From Vibrio barjaei (GTDB lineage: Bacteria > Pseudomonadota > Gammaproteobacteria > Enterobacterales > Vibrionaceae): a DNA stretch of 64,000 bases. The notes below the pieces were generated by a model. The model made no database searches, had not been told where the DNA came from, and was given only the letters and a program-made list of their open reading frames with translations. The stretch's first letter is position 1, and each line of letters begins with the position of its first letter. Positions 44,787 to 54,223 of this stretch are shown one piece after another. The translations under genes were made by a program, and so were the position numbers. The stretch is taken from the NCBI RefSeq assembly GCF_001639065.2, contig NZ_LQXO02000003.1, positions 62,001 through 126,000 on the forward strand, written 5' to 3'.

Positions 44787-47700
44787 CTAATTGGTCAGCA
44801 ACTTTTGCAGCTTGTCGCGCAGAGCAATAATATGGTCACGCTCTGGACCTTGGCGGTGACAATGGTCGAGTATGTATTCTACTGAGCTGAGTACTGTACG
44901 CCAACGAGGTGTTTTGGGTAACGTCTCTAAGCGCAAATACTTATCCAATGTGCGGGTTTGCAAGGTGCTGCGGTCTAAGTAAACACGCCACAAGCCACTT
45001 TGTTCAGCAAAGGCAAACTTGGTTTGCCCAGTAACACTTTCCCAATACTCCAGCGCATTGGTCATGGTATCTACCAATAACTCGCGCATCATTTCTGGAC
45101 GAGACTTCTCTTCATCGACGGCTTTATCTGCCAATTGAGTAAATTCTCCGCCCAGCTCTTTGAGTTCCAGTAGTTTCGCCTTATCACCTTCAATCGCATA
45201 TCGAGACAGCGCATCAATAGCGGTTTCTAGGTTCTTCACGCGCGTTTGATCGAGTGACTGCCCTTGTTCGAATATGTAGATGCTCTTTAATCCCGAACCC
45301 TCAGGCAAGGTGAGGATATCGGTGTTTATGTGTTGGCGTACATCATCGACAAAAATATCGATATCCCCGCAATAGTGCTCCTGAGACAAGTGAATAAATT
45401 TAGGCGCAATGAGTTCTTCAACATTGGAGCGCTTGAGCTGCTCAACACTGCGTTTAAACATACGTCCAGCACTTTGGTTAGCAAACTGTACCTTCAAGTC
45501 TTCTCTGATGCAGAGAATCGCTTCTGGCGCACTATTGAGCTGTTCGATCAAACGCCCTTGTGTTTCTAACAAGCTTGCTTCAACCAACGCACGCTGTTTA
45601 ATTTCATACTTGAGAAGTTGATTTTCGGCGCGTCTTTCTTCGGCTTTGCTTGCTTGAAGGTGAGCGGCGATGCGTGCTGCGAGCTCCGGCTTACTGAACG
45701 GTTTTGCAAGGTAGTCATTGGCACCGAGCTCAAAACCACGAACTCTGTCTTCCGATTGATTCAAAGCGGTGAGCATAATGATAGGCAGCGCGGCATGATC
45801 GTATTGTTCACGAATGGTTTCGCACACTTCAAAGCCGCTCATTCCCGGCATCATAATATCGAGAAGCAGTAAGTCTGGTTTTTCATGCTCAATGATATCC
45901 AGTGTTTCTAAGCCATCTTTGGCCAGTTTCACTTGATAACCTTCTAGCCTTAAAAAGCTCTCAAGGATACGCAAGTTCACTGGCTCATCATCGGCGACGA
46001 GCAGCACTGGTCCATCTGGATTCTCAGGAAGGACTTCCTCTTCTTCTGGATTGATCTCAGTCGGCTCGGCGATATGGAAGTGACTATTCTGTCCTAATTG
46101 AGACATGTGCTCTATTTCTTCCTGTGTCGCTAAAGGAAGGGTGAAGCTGAACGTGGTGCCAACATGAGGCTGACTACTGACATAAAGAGAACCGCCCATC
46201 AACTCAATAAGCTGTCGACTTATCGATAAGCCAAGCCCAGCACCTTGGCGGTAATGACCCGAATCATGACCTGCTTGAACTAACGGCTCGAAAATATGTT
46301 CAAGCTGCTGAGCAGGAATCCCTTGGCCGGTATCCACAACTTGTACGCGAATATGATCATCCATGGCGGTGGCCGATAAGACGATCTTGCCTTCATTGGT
46401 ATATTTGATGGCATTACCAACAAGGTTATAAAGTACCTGTTCTAAGCGCTGTGGGTCGGCTGAGACATAAGGCAATGGTTCGAGGACTTGGTTGATAATT
46501 CGAATCTTCTTGTCACCGAGCAAGTGATGTGACAGCTCCAAGACCAGCTGTGTTGCACTGGTTAAGCTAATAGAGGAACGTTCAATATCTAAGTTGCCGT
46601 AACGCATTTTGTGATAATCGAGAAGATCGTCTACCAGTCCAGCAAGGCGCTGGCCACTGTTAACAATGATATCAAGCTGATATTTATGGTTGGCGCCGAT
46701 TGGCCCATTGGCACCAGAGATCATTGCTTCTGCAATCCCTATCATGCCGTGAAGTGGGGTGCGAAGTTCGTGAGAGGTGGTTGCAAGGAATTCATCTTTC
46801 AGCTTGTTTGCTAGCTGTAGTTCTTCATTTTGCTTTTTAATCGTGACTAAATTCTGTTCTAGCTCTTGGTTCTGACTCTTAATGAGCTCGATTTTCTCTT
46901 TTATTGAGCGTCTCATACGTTCGAAACTCAGAGCCAATCGGCCAATTTCATCTTTACGGTCTGCGCTAATAATCGAAGGTTCTAAGTCTCCACCAGAGGC
47001 TCTTTCAGCCGCCCAGGTAAGCTTAAGCAGTGGCGAAGTAATAAAGTTAGAAAGGTAGTGTGAAGCAATGACAACCAGCACAATCGCGGTCAGCATAGCG
47101 ATAACAAACAGTTTTTCTAGTTGCTTAACGCTAGCAAAGGCGATGGCTTCTGGTGTTTCGGCAACCAGGGCCCAATTGGTTTCATTGAGTTGAATAGGAG
47201 TGAATGCCGCAAAGTAGTCTTCGCCTTTGGCATTGGTGTAGCTACCCACCATGGTGAGACCAGATAAGGCTTGTGAGATAACTTCGTTGCTGTTGTTTAT
47301 GGTGTCTTGTTCAAGCCCAAGTATCTTAGCGGCATGGTCACTACCGACCAGTAGCAGCTTAATATCATCTGGTTTGCCGTCAGTGATGAGCTTAGTGATC
47401 CCCTTGATGGGAAGCCTGAACATGGCATAACTGTGAAGATAACCTTGCTGAATAATCGGTGCACCAAGCCAAGCGTACTGTTGGTCATCTTGCAGGGCAA
47501 AATCGGAAATAACCACCGGGGTGTATTCTTCGTTTTCTTTGCGCTTGTGAGTGACTTCTGATTTCAGGCGGTCAAAGGTTTCGCCGAGGATCTGAGTTGA
47601 AAACTCGCCCGTTTCTAAATTTGTTCCGTAATAACGATTTTTATAGACGGAGTAGGTGACGTTGCCTGCAAGGTCGACCAGTATAATGTCGTCAAAGTCT

Positions 47701-48173
47701 GAACGTTTAAGGTGCTCCATAAACGCCCTATGATAGCGCTTGTGTAGAAGGCGGTAGCGCTCACTTCCTACATAACTACTAGAGTCTGGAAGGATTGCGG
47801 TTTTTACTTGATTACCTGAACCTTGAATATAGCGTTCTTGCGCATGTTCTCTTGCCTGTTCTATATCGTCACCAAGGCGCTGGAACGCATTCACCAGTCC
47901 ATAGAATCGTCCTCCACTGGCATAAGCGAGCTCTGAACGTACGAATCCCATTACTTCAGACTCTTGAGCTTGAAAGTAGTTGAGCAACTGCTGTTTTTTA
48001 GTATCTCTTATCGATACCAGATGAGAGGTACTTTGATCTTTTAGATCCTGACTGTGTGCGTTGAGAAAGAATAGAGCGATGACCGTCAAGGGCGTAATGC
48101 TGAGCACCAAAAAAGCCATCATCAAGGTGTTTTGCAGTCGCTTGAATTTCTGTTTTCGATACAACTTGAACAT
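44787..48173 (-). CDS. Hybrid sensor histidine kinase/response regulator
   Basis: This 1128-residue inner-membrane sensor has two membrane helices (~17-38 and ~353-372) around a large periplasmic sensor (~40-350, Cache-like). They are followed by HAMP (~375-425), a coiled coil, HisKA with H468 in SHELRTPLHG, HATPase (N587 in NLVGNAIK, DTGQGIP, GAGLGLS), a receiver with D772 in LLDIMMPGMSG, a PAS-like segment (~865-935) and an uncharacterised helical C-terminus (~950-1128). No Hpt or DNA-binding domain is present, so its output partner is elsewhere or the C-terminus signals. No partner gene is adjacent. The ligand is unknown. Confidence 0.9.
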   Translation of the reverse strand: MFKLYRKQKFKRLQNTLMMAFLVLSITPLTVIALFFLNAHSQDLKDQSTSHLVSIRDTKKQQLLNYFQAQESEVMGFVRSELAYASGGRFYGLVNAFQRLGDDIEQAREHAQERYIQGSGNQVKTAILPDSSSYVGSERYRLLHKRYHRAFMEHLKRSDFDDIILVDLAGNVTYSVYKNRYYGTNLETGEFSTQILGETFDRLKSEVTHKRKENEEYTPVVISDFALQDDQQYAWLGAPIIQQGYLHSYAMFRLPIKGITKLITDGKPDDIKLLLVGSDHAAKILGLEQDTINNSNEVISQALSGLTMVGSYTNAKGEDYFAAFTPIQLNETNWALVAETPEAIAFASVKQLEKLFVIAMLTAIVLVVIASHYLSNFITSPLLKLTWAAERASGGDLEPSIISADRKDEIGRLALSFERMRRSIKEKIELIKSQNQELEQNLVTIKKQNEELQLANKLKDEFLATTSHELRTPLHGMIGIAEAMISGANGPIGANHKYQLDIIVNSGQRLAGLVDDLLDYHKMRYGNLDIERSSISLTSATQLVLELSHHLLGDKKIRIINQVLEPLPYVSADPQRLEQVLYNLVGNAIKYTNEGKIVLSATAMDDHIRVQVVDTGQGIPAQQLEHIFEPLVQAGHDSGHYRQGAGLGLSISRQLIELMGGSLYVSSQPHVGTTFSFTLPLATQEEIEHMSQLGQNSHFHIAEPTEINPEEEEVLPENPDGPVLLVADDEPVNLRILESFLRLEGYQVKLAKDGLETLDIIEHEKPDLLLLDIMMPGMSGFEVCETIREQYDHAALPIIMLTALNQSEDRVRGFELGANDYLAKPFSKPELAARIAAHLQASKAEERRAENQLLKYEIKQRALVEASLLETQGRLIEQLNSAPEAILCIREDLKVQFANQSAGRMFKRSVEQLKRSNVEELIAPKFIHLSQEHYCGDIDIFVDDVRQHINTDILTLPEGSGLKSIYIFEQGQSLDQTRVKNLETAIDALSRYAIEGDKAKLLELKELGGEFTQLADKAVDEEKSRPEMMRELLVDTMTNALEYWESVTGQTKFAFAEQSGLWRVYLDRSTLQTRTLDKYLRLETLPKTPRWRTVLSSVEYILDHCHRQGPERDHIIALRDKLQKLLTN

Positions 48174-48350
48174 ATTTATCGCTTAGCTCTCGGTATGACG
48201 AATTAAGAAAGAGTTAACCTTAGCAATCTAATTACTTTTTTTTCTTTGACAAGTAAGTTGGCGATAAACCGTGTTGAGTAACACAAAAATAACGTATGCA
48301 ATCGGCTTTGCTGTGTAAGAAAGGGCCTAATGAAGCGAGTTATTCAAATA

Positions 48351-48397
48351 AATTCAATTGGTTGGTGAAAGGCTTGAGAACACCAACCAATTGGATT
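48351..48397. repeat. 17-bp inverted repeat next to rsmC
   Basis: The arms at 48351-48367 and 48381-48397 are reverse complements except for one G-T-type mismatch, around a 13-base loop. The inner arm contains CAATTGGTTGGTG. It begins 9 bases past the rsmC stop on the minus strand. Neither side has a proper T run, so it is only partly terminator-like. It may protect the rsmC mRNA end or be a remnant of a repeat family. Confidence 0.7.
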
Positions 48398-48406
48398 CAT
48401 GACGAC

Positions 48407-49429
48407 TTATTTTGTTGCGTGATAGATAGCAAACTTACGGTTTTTATCGACAGTGTGGCAGTGACCAAATTGCTGCTCAATAATAGGAGGGTATTTGAGG
48501 AAACTATTGGCGACAATCATTAACTGCCCGTTGCTATTCATATAGTTAGGTGCGTCAGACAATAAAGTTTCCGTTGCTGAATAACTGGTATCTAAGCCAG
48601 CGTGAAACGGTGGGTTACTGATAATAAAGTCGAGTCCTGAGGGGACATCTGAGTAGACGTCTGACGCAAATACCTGACCTTTTAGGTTATTTGCTAGTAG
48701 AGTTTGCTTGCTTGATTCAATGGCAAAGGCGTTGATATCACACATATTGAGTTCAATATTGTTATATTTCAGCCCCATGTAAGCGCCAATAACACCGGCA
48801 CCACAGCCAAAGTCGAGCACTTTACCTTTAAGTTCAGGTAGGTTGCTCAGGAGTAACTGACTGCCACTATCAAATTCACCGTGACTAAAGACGCCAGGCA
48901 GGCTTTTAACCGTAATGGGTAATCCATTGAGCTCTACTTGGTAGCTTTTAAACCAGTTTTCAAGCTCAAATGACTCGGGGGCTGATTGACACATGCCCCA
49001 GTAAAACGAGCAACGTCGAGCTGAGTCATATTTGTTCATTGGTCCGTAAGGCTTGAACATTTTTTCGATGCTCTTTACACCAGAGCGATTTTCACCGACA
49101 ACAGCAATCTCAGTGTCGTTGCCAAGTTTTGCTAGTGCCATTTCCAGTAGCATTTGCGCTTCGGCTTTCGCTTTTGGCCAGTAGAGTAAAATCATATCGG
49201 CATCAATGTCGCTCGATAATGAAGCGCCAAACAACGTCGTGATTTTACTTGAAGAACTTAACAGGCGGTAGGTAATGTAATTACTGGTAAATACCGTCAC
49301 CTTGTCGCAGTGTTTACTGAGCTCGATAGGGAACTGATCTTCTATTTCGCCGATGACCAATACACGCTTTTGTGCGAAGTATTCGAGTTGCCTTTCCGCG
49401 ATTTGACTAGGTGCGATGTAGGTTGCCAT
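48407..49429 (-). CDS. rsmC: 16S rRNA m2G1207 methyltransferase RsmC
   Basis: RsmC methylates G1207 of 16S rRNA in the small subunit. The protein of 340 residues has a degenerate N-terminal methyltransferase-like domain and an active C-terminal one. The SAM loop [10 protein letters not shown] is at 206-215 and the catalytic NPPF at 272-275. Length and double-domain layout match E. coli RsmC and distinguish it from RlmG by the shorter length. It is monocistronic. Confidence 0.94.
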   Translation of the reverse strand: MATYIAPSQIAERQLEYFAQKRVLVIGEIEDQFPIELSKHCDKVTVFTSNYITYRLLSSSSKITTLFGASLSSDIDADMILLYWPKAKAEAQMLLEMALAKLGNDTEIAVVGENRSGVKSIEKMFKPYGPMNKYDSARRCSFYWGMCQSAPESFELENWFKSYQVELNGLPITVKSLPGVFSHGEFDSGSQLLLSNLPELKGKVLDFGCGAGVIGAYMGLKYNNIELNMCDINAFAIESSKQTLLANNLKGQVFASDVYSDVPSGLDFIISNPPFHAGLDTSYSATETLLSDAPNYMNSNGQLMIVANSFLKYPPIIEQQFGHCHTVDKNRKFAIYHATK

Positions 49430-49450
49430 GACGAGTTATCTCTGGAAGTA

Positions 49451-49490
49451 AAAAGGGAGGGGATTCTCTCACAAAGCCCTCCCTGAAAAA
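49451..49490 (-). terminator. Terminator after the AI-2E family gene
   Basis: GGGAGGG (49455-49461) pairs with CCCTCCC (49477-49483) around a 15-base loop. On the minus strand it is followed by TTTTTAC. Confidence 0.75.
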
Positions 49491-49495
49491 AGTGT

Positions 49496-50581
49496 CTAGC
49501 TGTTATCTTGTCCGTCTAAGAAGTCTTTAAATTCTTCTTCGTACATATTGAACAGAACCATAGTGATGGCAAAGATAAGAGGGCCGTAAATCAATCCAAT
49601 TAAGCCAAATAGATGAATCCCCCCTAAGAGAGAGAAGAATATCATCAGTGTATTCATACCCGCACTGCCCTGCATTAGCAGCGGGCGCAGCACGTTATCA
49701 ATAGAGCCTACGACGGCGATGCTCCAGATGGCTAAGAACAGGCCCCATGTGGTATCACCAGTAATGAGTAGGTAAGCAGTAGCTGGTATCCATATAAGTG
49801 CGGTACCTACAACAGGAATAAAAGACGCGAAGCCCATCATTGTGCCCCAAAACAGCCCCGGGAATCCTGCCATCCACATACCAAATCCACCTGCGGCGCC
49901 TTGAGCAATTGCGGTCAAGAATGACCCCATGACCGCTGATTTCGACACTTTTTCAATCTCATTCAATAGGCGGTCTTCTTGGCTGCGCGAGAAAGGCAGA
50001 ATATGGCGAATTGCAGCAATGAGTTTGTCGTGGTCACGCAAAAGGAAAAACAGAACAAACAACATCAAGAAGAAGTTCATTAGGAAGTTTGTTGCGTCAC
50101 CAAGAATCTTTGCACTAGTCGCAACTAAATTCGAACCTAATGAAGTCGCAAACTCAGCTGCTTTCTGAGCAATATCTTGTGCGTTAATTGCGTCAAAAGG
50201 GAGGTAGTCATTGATAAAAGACAACCCTTTCTTTACCCAAGGGTGGGCGATAACCTCTTGAATACCACCGCCAGTGACCCATTGATACATGTTTTGAGAG
50301 AACACGGAACCTTGTTGAACGATAGCACTAAACACCAAAAGCAGAGGCATAACGATAATAAACGTCAATACAATACATGAGAGCAAGGCGACGACGTTCT
50401 TGTGTTTTGGCATTTTGCTCTCAATCCACTCATGAATCGGGAACATCAACAGAGAAAGGATGAACGCCATAACAATGGAATTCATATAGGGTTCGACTAA
50501 TAAATAACAAGCAAACGCTGCAAACAGAAGGGCAAGGATAAGTACCCAGTGGCTAGCAGTCACATTCATTTTATTTTTCAC
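49496..50581 (-). CDS. AI-2E family transporter (PerM/YdiK-like)
   Basis: This 361-residue inner-membrane protein has about seven to eight hydrophobic segments in the AI-2E exporter fold, with a long soluble stretch after the third helix and FLLRDHDKLIAAIRHILPF and IPVVGTALIWIPATAYLL later. Family members include putative autoinducer-2 exporters and Na+/H+ antiporters, so the substrate is not settled by sequence. It is monocistronic, read away from the small membrane protein gene upstream. Confidence 0.88.
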   Translation of the reverse strand: MKNKMNVTASHWVLILALLFAAFACYLLVEPYMNSIVMAFILSLLMFPIHEWIESKMPKHKNVVALLSCIVLTFIIVMPLLLVFSAIVQQGSVFSQNMYQWVTGGGIQEVIAHPWVKKGLSFINDYLPFDAINAQDIAQKAAEFATSLGSNLVATSAKILGDATNFLMNFFLMLFVLFFLLRDHDKLIAAIRHILPFSRSQEDRLLNEIEKVSKSAVMGSFLTAIAQGAAGGFGMWMAGFPGLFWGTMMGFASFIPVVGTALIWIPATAYLLITGDTTWGLFLAIWSIAVVGSIDNVLRPLLMQGSAGMNTLMIFFSLLGGIHLFGLIGLIYGPLIFAITMVLFNMYEEEFKDFLDGQDNS

Positions 50582-50670
50582 AACGTTTCCTCAGACCTTC
50601 TTAAAGAAGGGGTAATGACTTTATGACAAACACCTACAGACGAGGCATTTTTACTTAGTTATAGTGGTCA

Positions 50671-50700
50671 TATAATGGACGCAAAATGTTGATCGATCAA
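50671..50700 (+). promoter_or_regulatory. -10 box and 12-bp palindrome before the small membrane protein
   Basis: A perfect TATAAT lies at 50671-50676, and the perfect palindrome TTGATCGATCAA lies at 50689-50700, where transcription would begin. A -35 is not clear (TTTACT at 50650 gives a 15-base spacer). The palindrome may be an operator for the gene at 50740. Confidence 0.4.
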
Positions 50701-50739
50701 TGTTAATTACTTTTCATTTACTGGCTTTACGGAGGGAAT

Positions 50740-50862
50740 ATGGGGTGTTGTAGCGACGACAAAAAGTGTCAATCGAATAAGCGTCAAAAACGTGCTATTC
50801 CTTGGTTTTCTCTGACCATTGCAGTGCTCATTATTCTGGCATTGTTTAATTGGCAGGCATAA
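50740..50862 (+). CDS. 40-residue Cys-rich single-pass membrane protein
   Basis: The ORF reads MGCCSDDKKCQSNKRQKRAI and then a hydrophobic helix (~21-38, PWFSLTIAVLIILALFNW) ending QA. A strong ribosome site, GGAGGG (50731-50736), lies 3 bases before the ATG, and a perfect -10 box lies upstream. The N-terminus has three cysteines (C3, C4, C10) ahead of a basic cluster, so by the positive-inside rule the cysteines should face the cytosol. No lipobox is present. I do not recognise the family. It could be a small regulator of a membrane complex or a metal- or redox-responsive peptide. It sits between an AI-2E permease and hemL. Confidence 0.7.
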   Translation: MGCCSDDKKCQSNKRQKRAIPWFSLTIAVLIILALFNWQA

Positions 50863-50884
50863 AAAAGGGCTGATTAATCAGCCC
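50862..50884. terminator. Terminator between the small ORF and hemL
   Basis: GGGCTGAT and ATCAGCCC form a perfect 18-base palindrome at 50867-50884. On the minus strand it is followed by TTTTTTAT, a strong terminator for hemL. On the plus strand the T run is delayed and weaker. Confidence 0.8.
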
Positions 50885-50908
50885 ATAAGGTATTTTTACA
50901 ATGCTTGC

Positions 50909-52201
50909 TTATGCTTCGCTAGCAATGATGGCGAAACAGCGATCAGCTGCTTCTAATGTTGCATCGATTTCTTTAGAGCCGTGTGCCAACGAGGTGAAGC
51001 TTGCTTCAAATGCTGATGGTGCTAGGTAAACACCGTGGTCTAGCATTAAGTGGAAGAAGCGTTTGAAACGTTCAACATCACACTTAGCTACTTCTTCATA
51101 GCAAGTGATAGTTTCTTGCTCAGTAAAGAAGAAACCGAACATGCCACCTACTTGGTTCACGACTAGTGGTACGCCGTGTTTGTCAGCAAGTTGTTTAAAG
51201 CCATCAGCAAGTTGTTTGGTCTTATTCGCTAGGCGTTTTTCATTACCTTCTTCGGAAAGTAGCGTCAAACAAGCGTAACCTGCCGCCATTGCAATTGGGT
51301 TGCCTGATAGTGTACCTGCTTGATAAACAGGACCTGTTGGTGCGATGTATTGCATCACTTCTTTACGACCGCCGAAAGCACCAACTGGCATACCGCCGCC
51401 GATGATTTTACCTAGCGTGGTTAAGTCTGGTTTGATGTTGTAATGTGCCTGTGCACCACCTTGAGCAACACGGAAACCTGTCATTACTTCATCAAAAATA
51501 AGTAGAGCACCTTCCTCATCGCAAATCTGACGTAGACCTTCATGGAAACCCTCTACTGGCGGAATACAGTTCATATTGCCCGCAACAGGTTCAACGATAA
51601 TACAAGCGATTTCGCCTTTGTTTGCTTCAAACAGAGCTTTAACGGAATCTAGGTCGTTGAAACGTGCAGTCAGTGTGTATTTAGCGAAGTCAGCAGGTAC
51701 ACCTGGAGAGCTTGGTTGTCCAAGAGTCAGTGCGCCTGAACCTGCTTTAACCAATAGGCTATCGGCATGACCGTGGTAGCAACCTTCGAACTTAAGAATT
51801 TTGTCACGACCAGTGTAGCCACGCGCTAGACGAATAGCACTCATGGTAGCTTCTGTACCAGAACTTACCATGCGCAGTTGTTCCATTGATGGAACCAACT
51901 TGCGAACTAATTCCGCCATGTTGATTTCCATTTCAGTTGGTGCACCGAAACTTAATCCACGTTGCGCTGCATTAATCACTGCATCACGAATTGCGGCGTG
52001 GTTATGGCCTAGAATCATAGGACCCCATGAACCTACGTAATCGATGTACGCTTTACCATCAGCATCAAAAATCAATGGACCATCGGCACGTTCGATAAAA
52101 ATAGGTGAACCTCCTACGCCGTTGAAGGCACGAACCGGAGAATTAACACCGCCTGGGATGGTCTGTTGCGCTTTTTCATACAGCTCAGCTGATTTGGTCA
52201 T
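50909..52201 (-). CDS. hemL: Glutamate-1-semialdehyde 2,1-aminomutase
   Basis: HemL makes 5-aminolevulinate from glutamate semialdehyde, the first haem-specific pathway stage in bacteria using tRNA-Glu. The PLP lysine is K265 in [16 protein letters not shown], with DEVMTGFR and [10 protein letters not shown] also clear. I chose ATG 52201 (430 residues, AGGA upstream); an in-frame ATG 81 bases further out adds residues with no family counterpart. It diverges from erpA; haem and Fe-S assembly share iron demand, and the intergenic region carries an IscR-like site. Confidence 0.95.
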   Translation of the reverse strand: MTKSAELYEKAQQTIPGGVNSPVRAFNGVGGSPIFIERADGPLIFDADGKAYIDYVGSWGPMILGHNHAAIRDAVINAAQRGLSFGAPTEMEINMAELVRKLVPSMEQLRMVSSGTEATMSAIRLARGYTGRDKILKFEGCYHGHADSLLVKAGSGALTLGQPSSPGVPADFAKYTLTARFNDLDSVKALFEANKGEIACIIVEPVAGNMNCIPPVEGFHEGLRQICDEEGALLIFDEVMTGFRVAQGGAQAHYNIKPDLTTLGKIIGGGMPVGAFGGRKEVMQYIAPTGPVYQAGTLSGNPIAMAAGYACLTLLSEEGNEKRLANKTKQLADGFKQLADKHGVPLVVNQVGGMFGFFFTEQETITCYEEVAKCDVERFKRFFHLMLDHGVYLAPSAFEASFTSLAHGSKEIDATLEAADRCFAIIASEA

Positions 52202-52503
52202 GGAAAGTTCCTCTTTGCTTGTTCGGACCAAGTTGAGCAGCATTGTACATCTCCGCACAGATTCTAGTAGTGTTTTGAGCACATTTTCGTAAATTAGCGT
52301 TTGAATCTGCTGTAAAGCTAATTTGCTTTTGCGTAATACTTGAACGAAGCAGTCAGGTATTAGATAATCTGGTGCAATAACTTTAAAATTATATGCAAGG
52401 TCTGGTGAGCAGCTGGGCCGTCCTTTTTCATCGCAGGGGATATCTGCCCATCATTAGGTTGTGGTAGGGTGTTATTTGCGATTGAGTAGCAAGAGAGGTT
52501 CCC
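52202..52503. other. Divergent hemL/erpA intergenic region
   Basis: The 302-bp space holds the erpA promoter and the IscR-like site described separately. About 130 bases of erpA leader follow, containing a GCAG/CTGC hairpin around 52433-52449. The hemL promoter should lie in the left third, but I could not define it. No further gene is visible. Confidence 0.5.
52336..52368 (+). promoter_or_regulatory. erpA promoter with type-1 IscR-like site
   Basis: TTGAAC (52340-52345) and GATAAT (52363-52368) are spaced 17 bases. Overlapping them, bases 52336-52360 match the 25-base type-1 IscR consensus (ATASYYGACTRWWWYAGTCRRSTAT) at 22 of 25 positions, with outer halves ATACTTGA and TCAGGTAT. IscR with its 2Fe-2S cluster would sit on the -35 and spacer and repress erpA when Fe-S supply is adequate, as known for E. 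coli erpA. Confidence 0.75.
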
Positions 52504-52845
52504 GTGAGTGATGTAGCTATTCCTTTAGATTTTTCAGATGCCGCGGCAACGCGTGTACAGACCCTAATTGCAGAAGAAGAAAACCCACAGCTTAAGCTTC
52601 GTGTTTATATCACGGGTGGCGGTTGTAGTGGCTTCCAATATGGTTTTACGTTTGATGAGAACGTGAACGAAGGTGACACGACAATTGAGAAATGTGGTGT
52701 AACTCTGGTGGTTGATCCAATGAGCCTGCAATATTTAGTTGGTGGTGTGGTTGATTATACTGAGGGACTAGAAGGTTCTCGTTTCTTTGTGAATAACCCA
52801 AATGCGACAACAACCTGTGGCTGTGGCGCATCGTTTAGCGTATAG
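52504..52845 (+). CDS. erpA: Iron-sulfur cluster insertion protein ErpA
   Basis: ErpA is an A-type carrier that delivers Fe-S clusters to essential apoproteins, including those of isoprenoid synthesis. The three cluster cysteines are C41 (GGGCSGFQ), C105 and C107 (CGCGASFSV). The protein has 113 residues and begins at GTG 52504 after AGAGG. A strong bidirectional terminator follows. Its promoter carries an IscR-like operator. The isoprenoid genes ispD and ispF in this window belong to a pathway whose last enzymes (IspG, IspH) need such clusters. Confidence 0.96.
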   Translation: MSDVAIPLDFSDAAATRVQTLIAEEENPQLKLRVYITGGGCSGFQYGFTFDENVNEGDTTIEKCGVTLVVDPMSLQYLVGGVVDYTEGLEGSRFFVNNPNATTTCGCGASFSV

Positions 52846-52850
52846 CAGAT

Positions 52851-52880
52851 AAAAAGGCGAACCATGTGTTCGCCTTTTTT
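52851..52880. terminator. Terminator after erpA
   Basis: AAAAAGGCGAAC (52851-52862) and GTTCGCCTTTTT (52868-52879) form a 12-bp stem with loop CATGT. Confidence 0.93.
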
Positions 52881-53098
52881 GAGCCAGCTTTCAACACTGT
52901 GAAAAATCCCCCATTAAGAGCAGATTAGGAGAGAAGTTTAGTTGTCTATTTCTCTAGGCTGAGTAAAGTATTCCAGTCATCGCATTAAACATAGGATGTC
53001 GTTTAATGTTTGATTGCTAATAATTTTTTAGAACCAGTTGCCTTAGAGCAGCGTATCTAACCAGTTAGCGTCAAAAACACAATTATAAGGAAATGATT

Positions 53099-54214
53099 AT
53101 GCCAATCAGTCAATCTGGCAGTTTTTTTTCAAAACGTCCTTGGCTTATTTCTCTGCTCTGTATCTTCATACTTAGTGTGTGGCTAGGTTTAGGCGTGTTA
53201 AAAGCTGAAGAAAATCAATCTACCGCACCTTCCGATGACCCTGCGCCTCTAGCCCGCGTTGTCTATCAAACTTTCAAGGCTCAACAAGTCGAGAAGAAAA
53301 TCGATCTCTACGGCCGAACAGCACCAGATCGTACCGCGAAATTGGGCGCTGAGATTGCAGGTAAGATCATTAAACTGAATGTACGAAAAGGTGACTCAGT
53401 TAAAGCCGGTCAGTCTATCGCTCAAATCGATCTCGGTGATTTGCAGATACGCTTAGAGCGTGCTCAAGCGATGCTAAATGTCAGACAGCAAGAATTCAAC
53501 GCCTCTAAATCTTTAAAAAGTAAAGGACTTCAAGGTGAAGTTGCCTACTCAACCGCTGCCGCTAATTTAACTGAAGCAAAAGCTATGGTGAGTGCGGCGA
53601 AGTTGGCACTACGTAACACATCAGTTAGAGCTCCATTTTCCGGTATTGTAGACCATCTGTATATTGAACTTGGTGATTTTGTTTCGGTTGGTGACCCTGT
53701 GGCGACGCTGATTGATTTAGAAACGTTGATCATCGAAGCGGATGTCAGCGAGAGACATATTCAGCAATTGGTCACTAGTCAACCATCGCAAATCCGCTTT
53801 ATTGGCGGTGATGAAGTGACCGGAAAGTTGCGCTATATCTCTCGAGTCTCTTCCGAGTCGACGAATACTTTCCCGATTGAAATCGAAGTGCCAAACCCTA
53901 ATCAACGTATTCCGGCAGGCGTCAGTGCTGAGGTTGAGCTTGCGTTAGATGAGCAATTAGCGATTAAGATTACGCCTGCAATGCTGGCGCTAGATGAAAG
54001 TGGAAATCTAGGGGTGAAAACTCTCAAGGAAAATCGAGTCGCCTTTATACCGATTCAGCTTGTTAAGGCTGAGCAAGATGGCGTTTGGTTGACCGGACTG
54101 GGCAAGCAAGTAGACATTATTGTGCTCGGACAAGGGTTTGTTCGTGATGGTGACAACGTTGAAGCGATCAGTGTTGAGCAAGCCAATCAAATCGCCCAGC
54201 AGCAAGAGCAATAA
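53099..54214 (+). CDS. RND efflux periplasmic adaptor subunit
   Basis: This 371-residue membrane fusion protein links an RND permease to an outer-membrane channel. An N-terminal membrane anchor (~14-32) is followed by the barrel-sandwich/lipoyl halves (LGAEIAGKIIKLNVRKGDSV and SVRAPFSGIVDHLYIELGDFV) flanking a short alpha-hairpin (~105-150), then beta-barrel and proximal domains. I chose ATG 53099, 8 bases after AAGG; an ATG at 53093 leaves too little spacing. It precedes the permease by 9 bases. No outer-membrane TolC gene is adjacent, so TolC is presumably encoded elsewhere. Confidence 0.92.
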   Translation: MPISQSGSFFSKRPWLISLLCIFILSVWLGLGVLKAEENQSTAPSDDPAPLARVVYQTFKAQQVEKKIDLYGRTAPDRTAKLGAEIAGKIIKLNVRKGDSVKAGQSIAQIDLGDLQIRLERAQAMLNVRQQEFNASKSLKSKGLQGEVAYSTAAANLTEAKAMVSAAKLALRNTSVRAPFSGIVDHLYIELGDFVSVGDPVATLIDLETLIIEADVSERHIQQLVTSQPSQIRFIGGDEVTGKLRYISRVSSESTNTFPIEIEVPNPNQRIPAGVSAEVELALDEQLAIKITPAMLALDESGNLGVKTLKENRVAFIPIQLVKAEQDGVWLTGLGKQVDIIVLGQGFVRDGDNVEAISVEQANQIAQQQEQ

Positions 54215-54223
54215 GGAGCTGCC

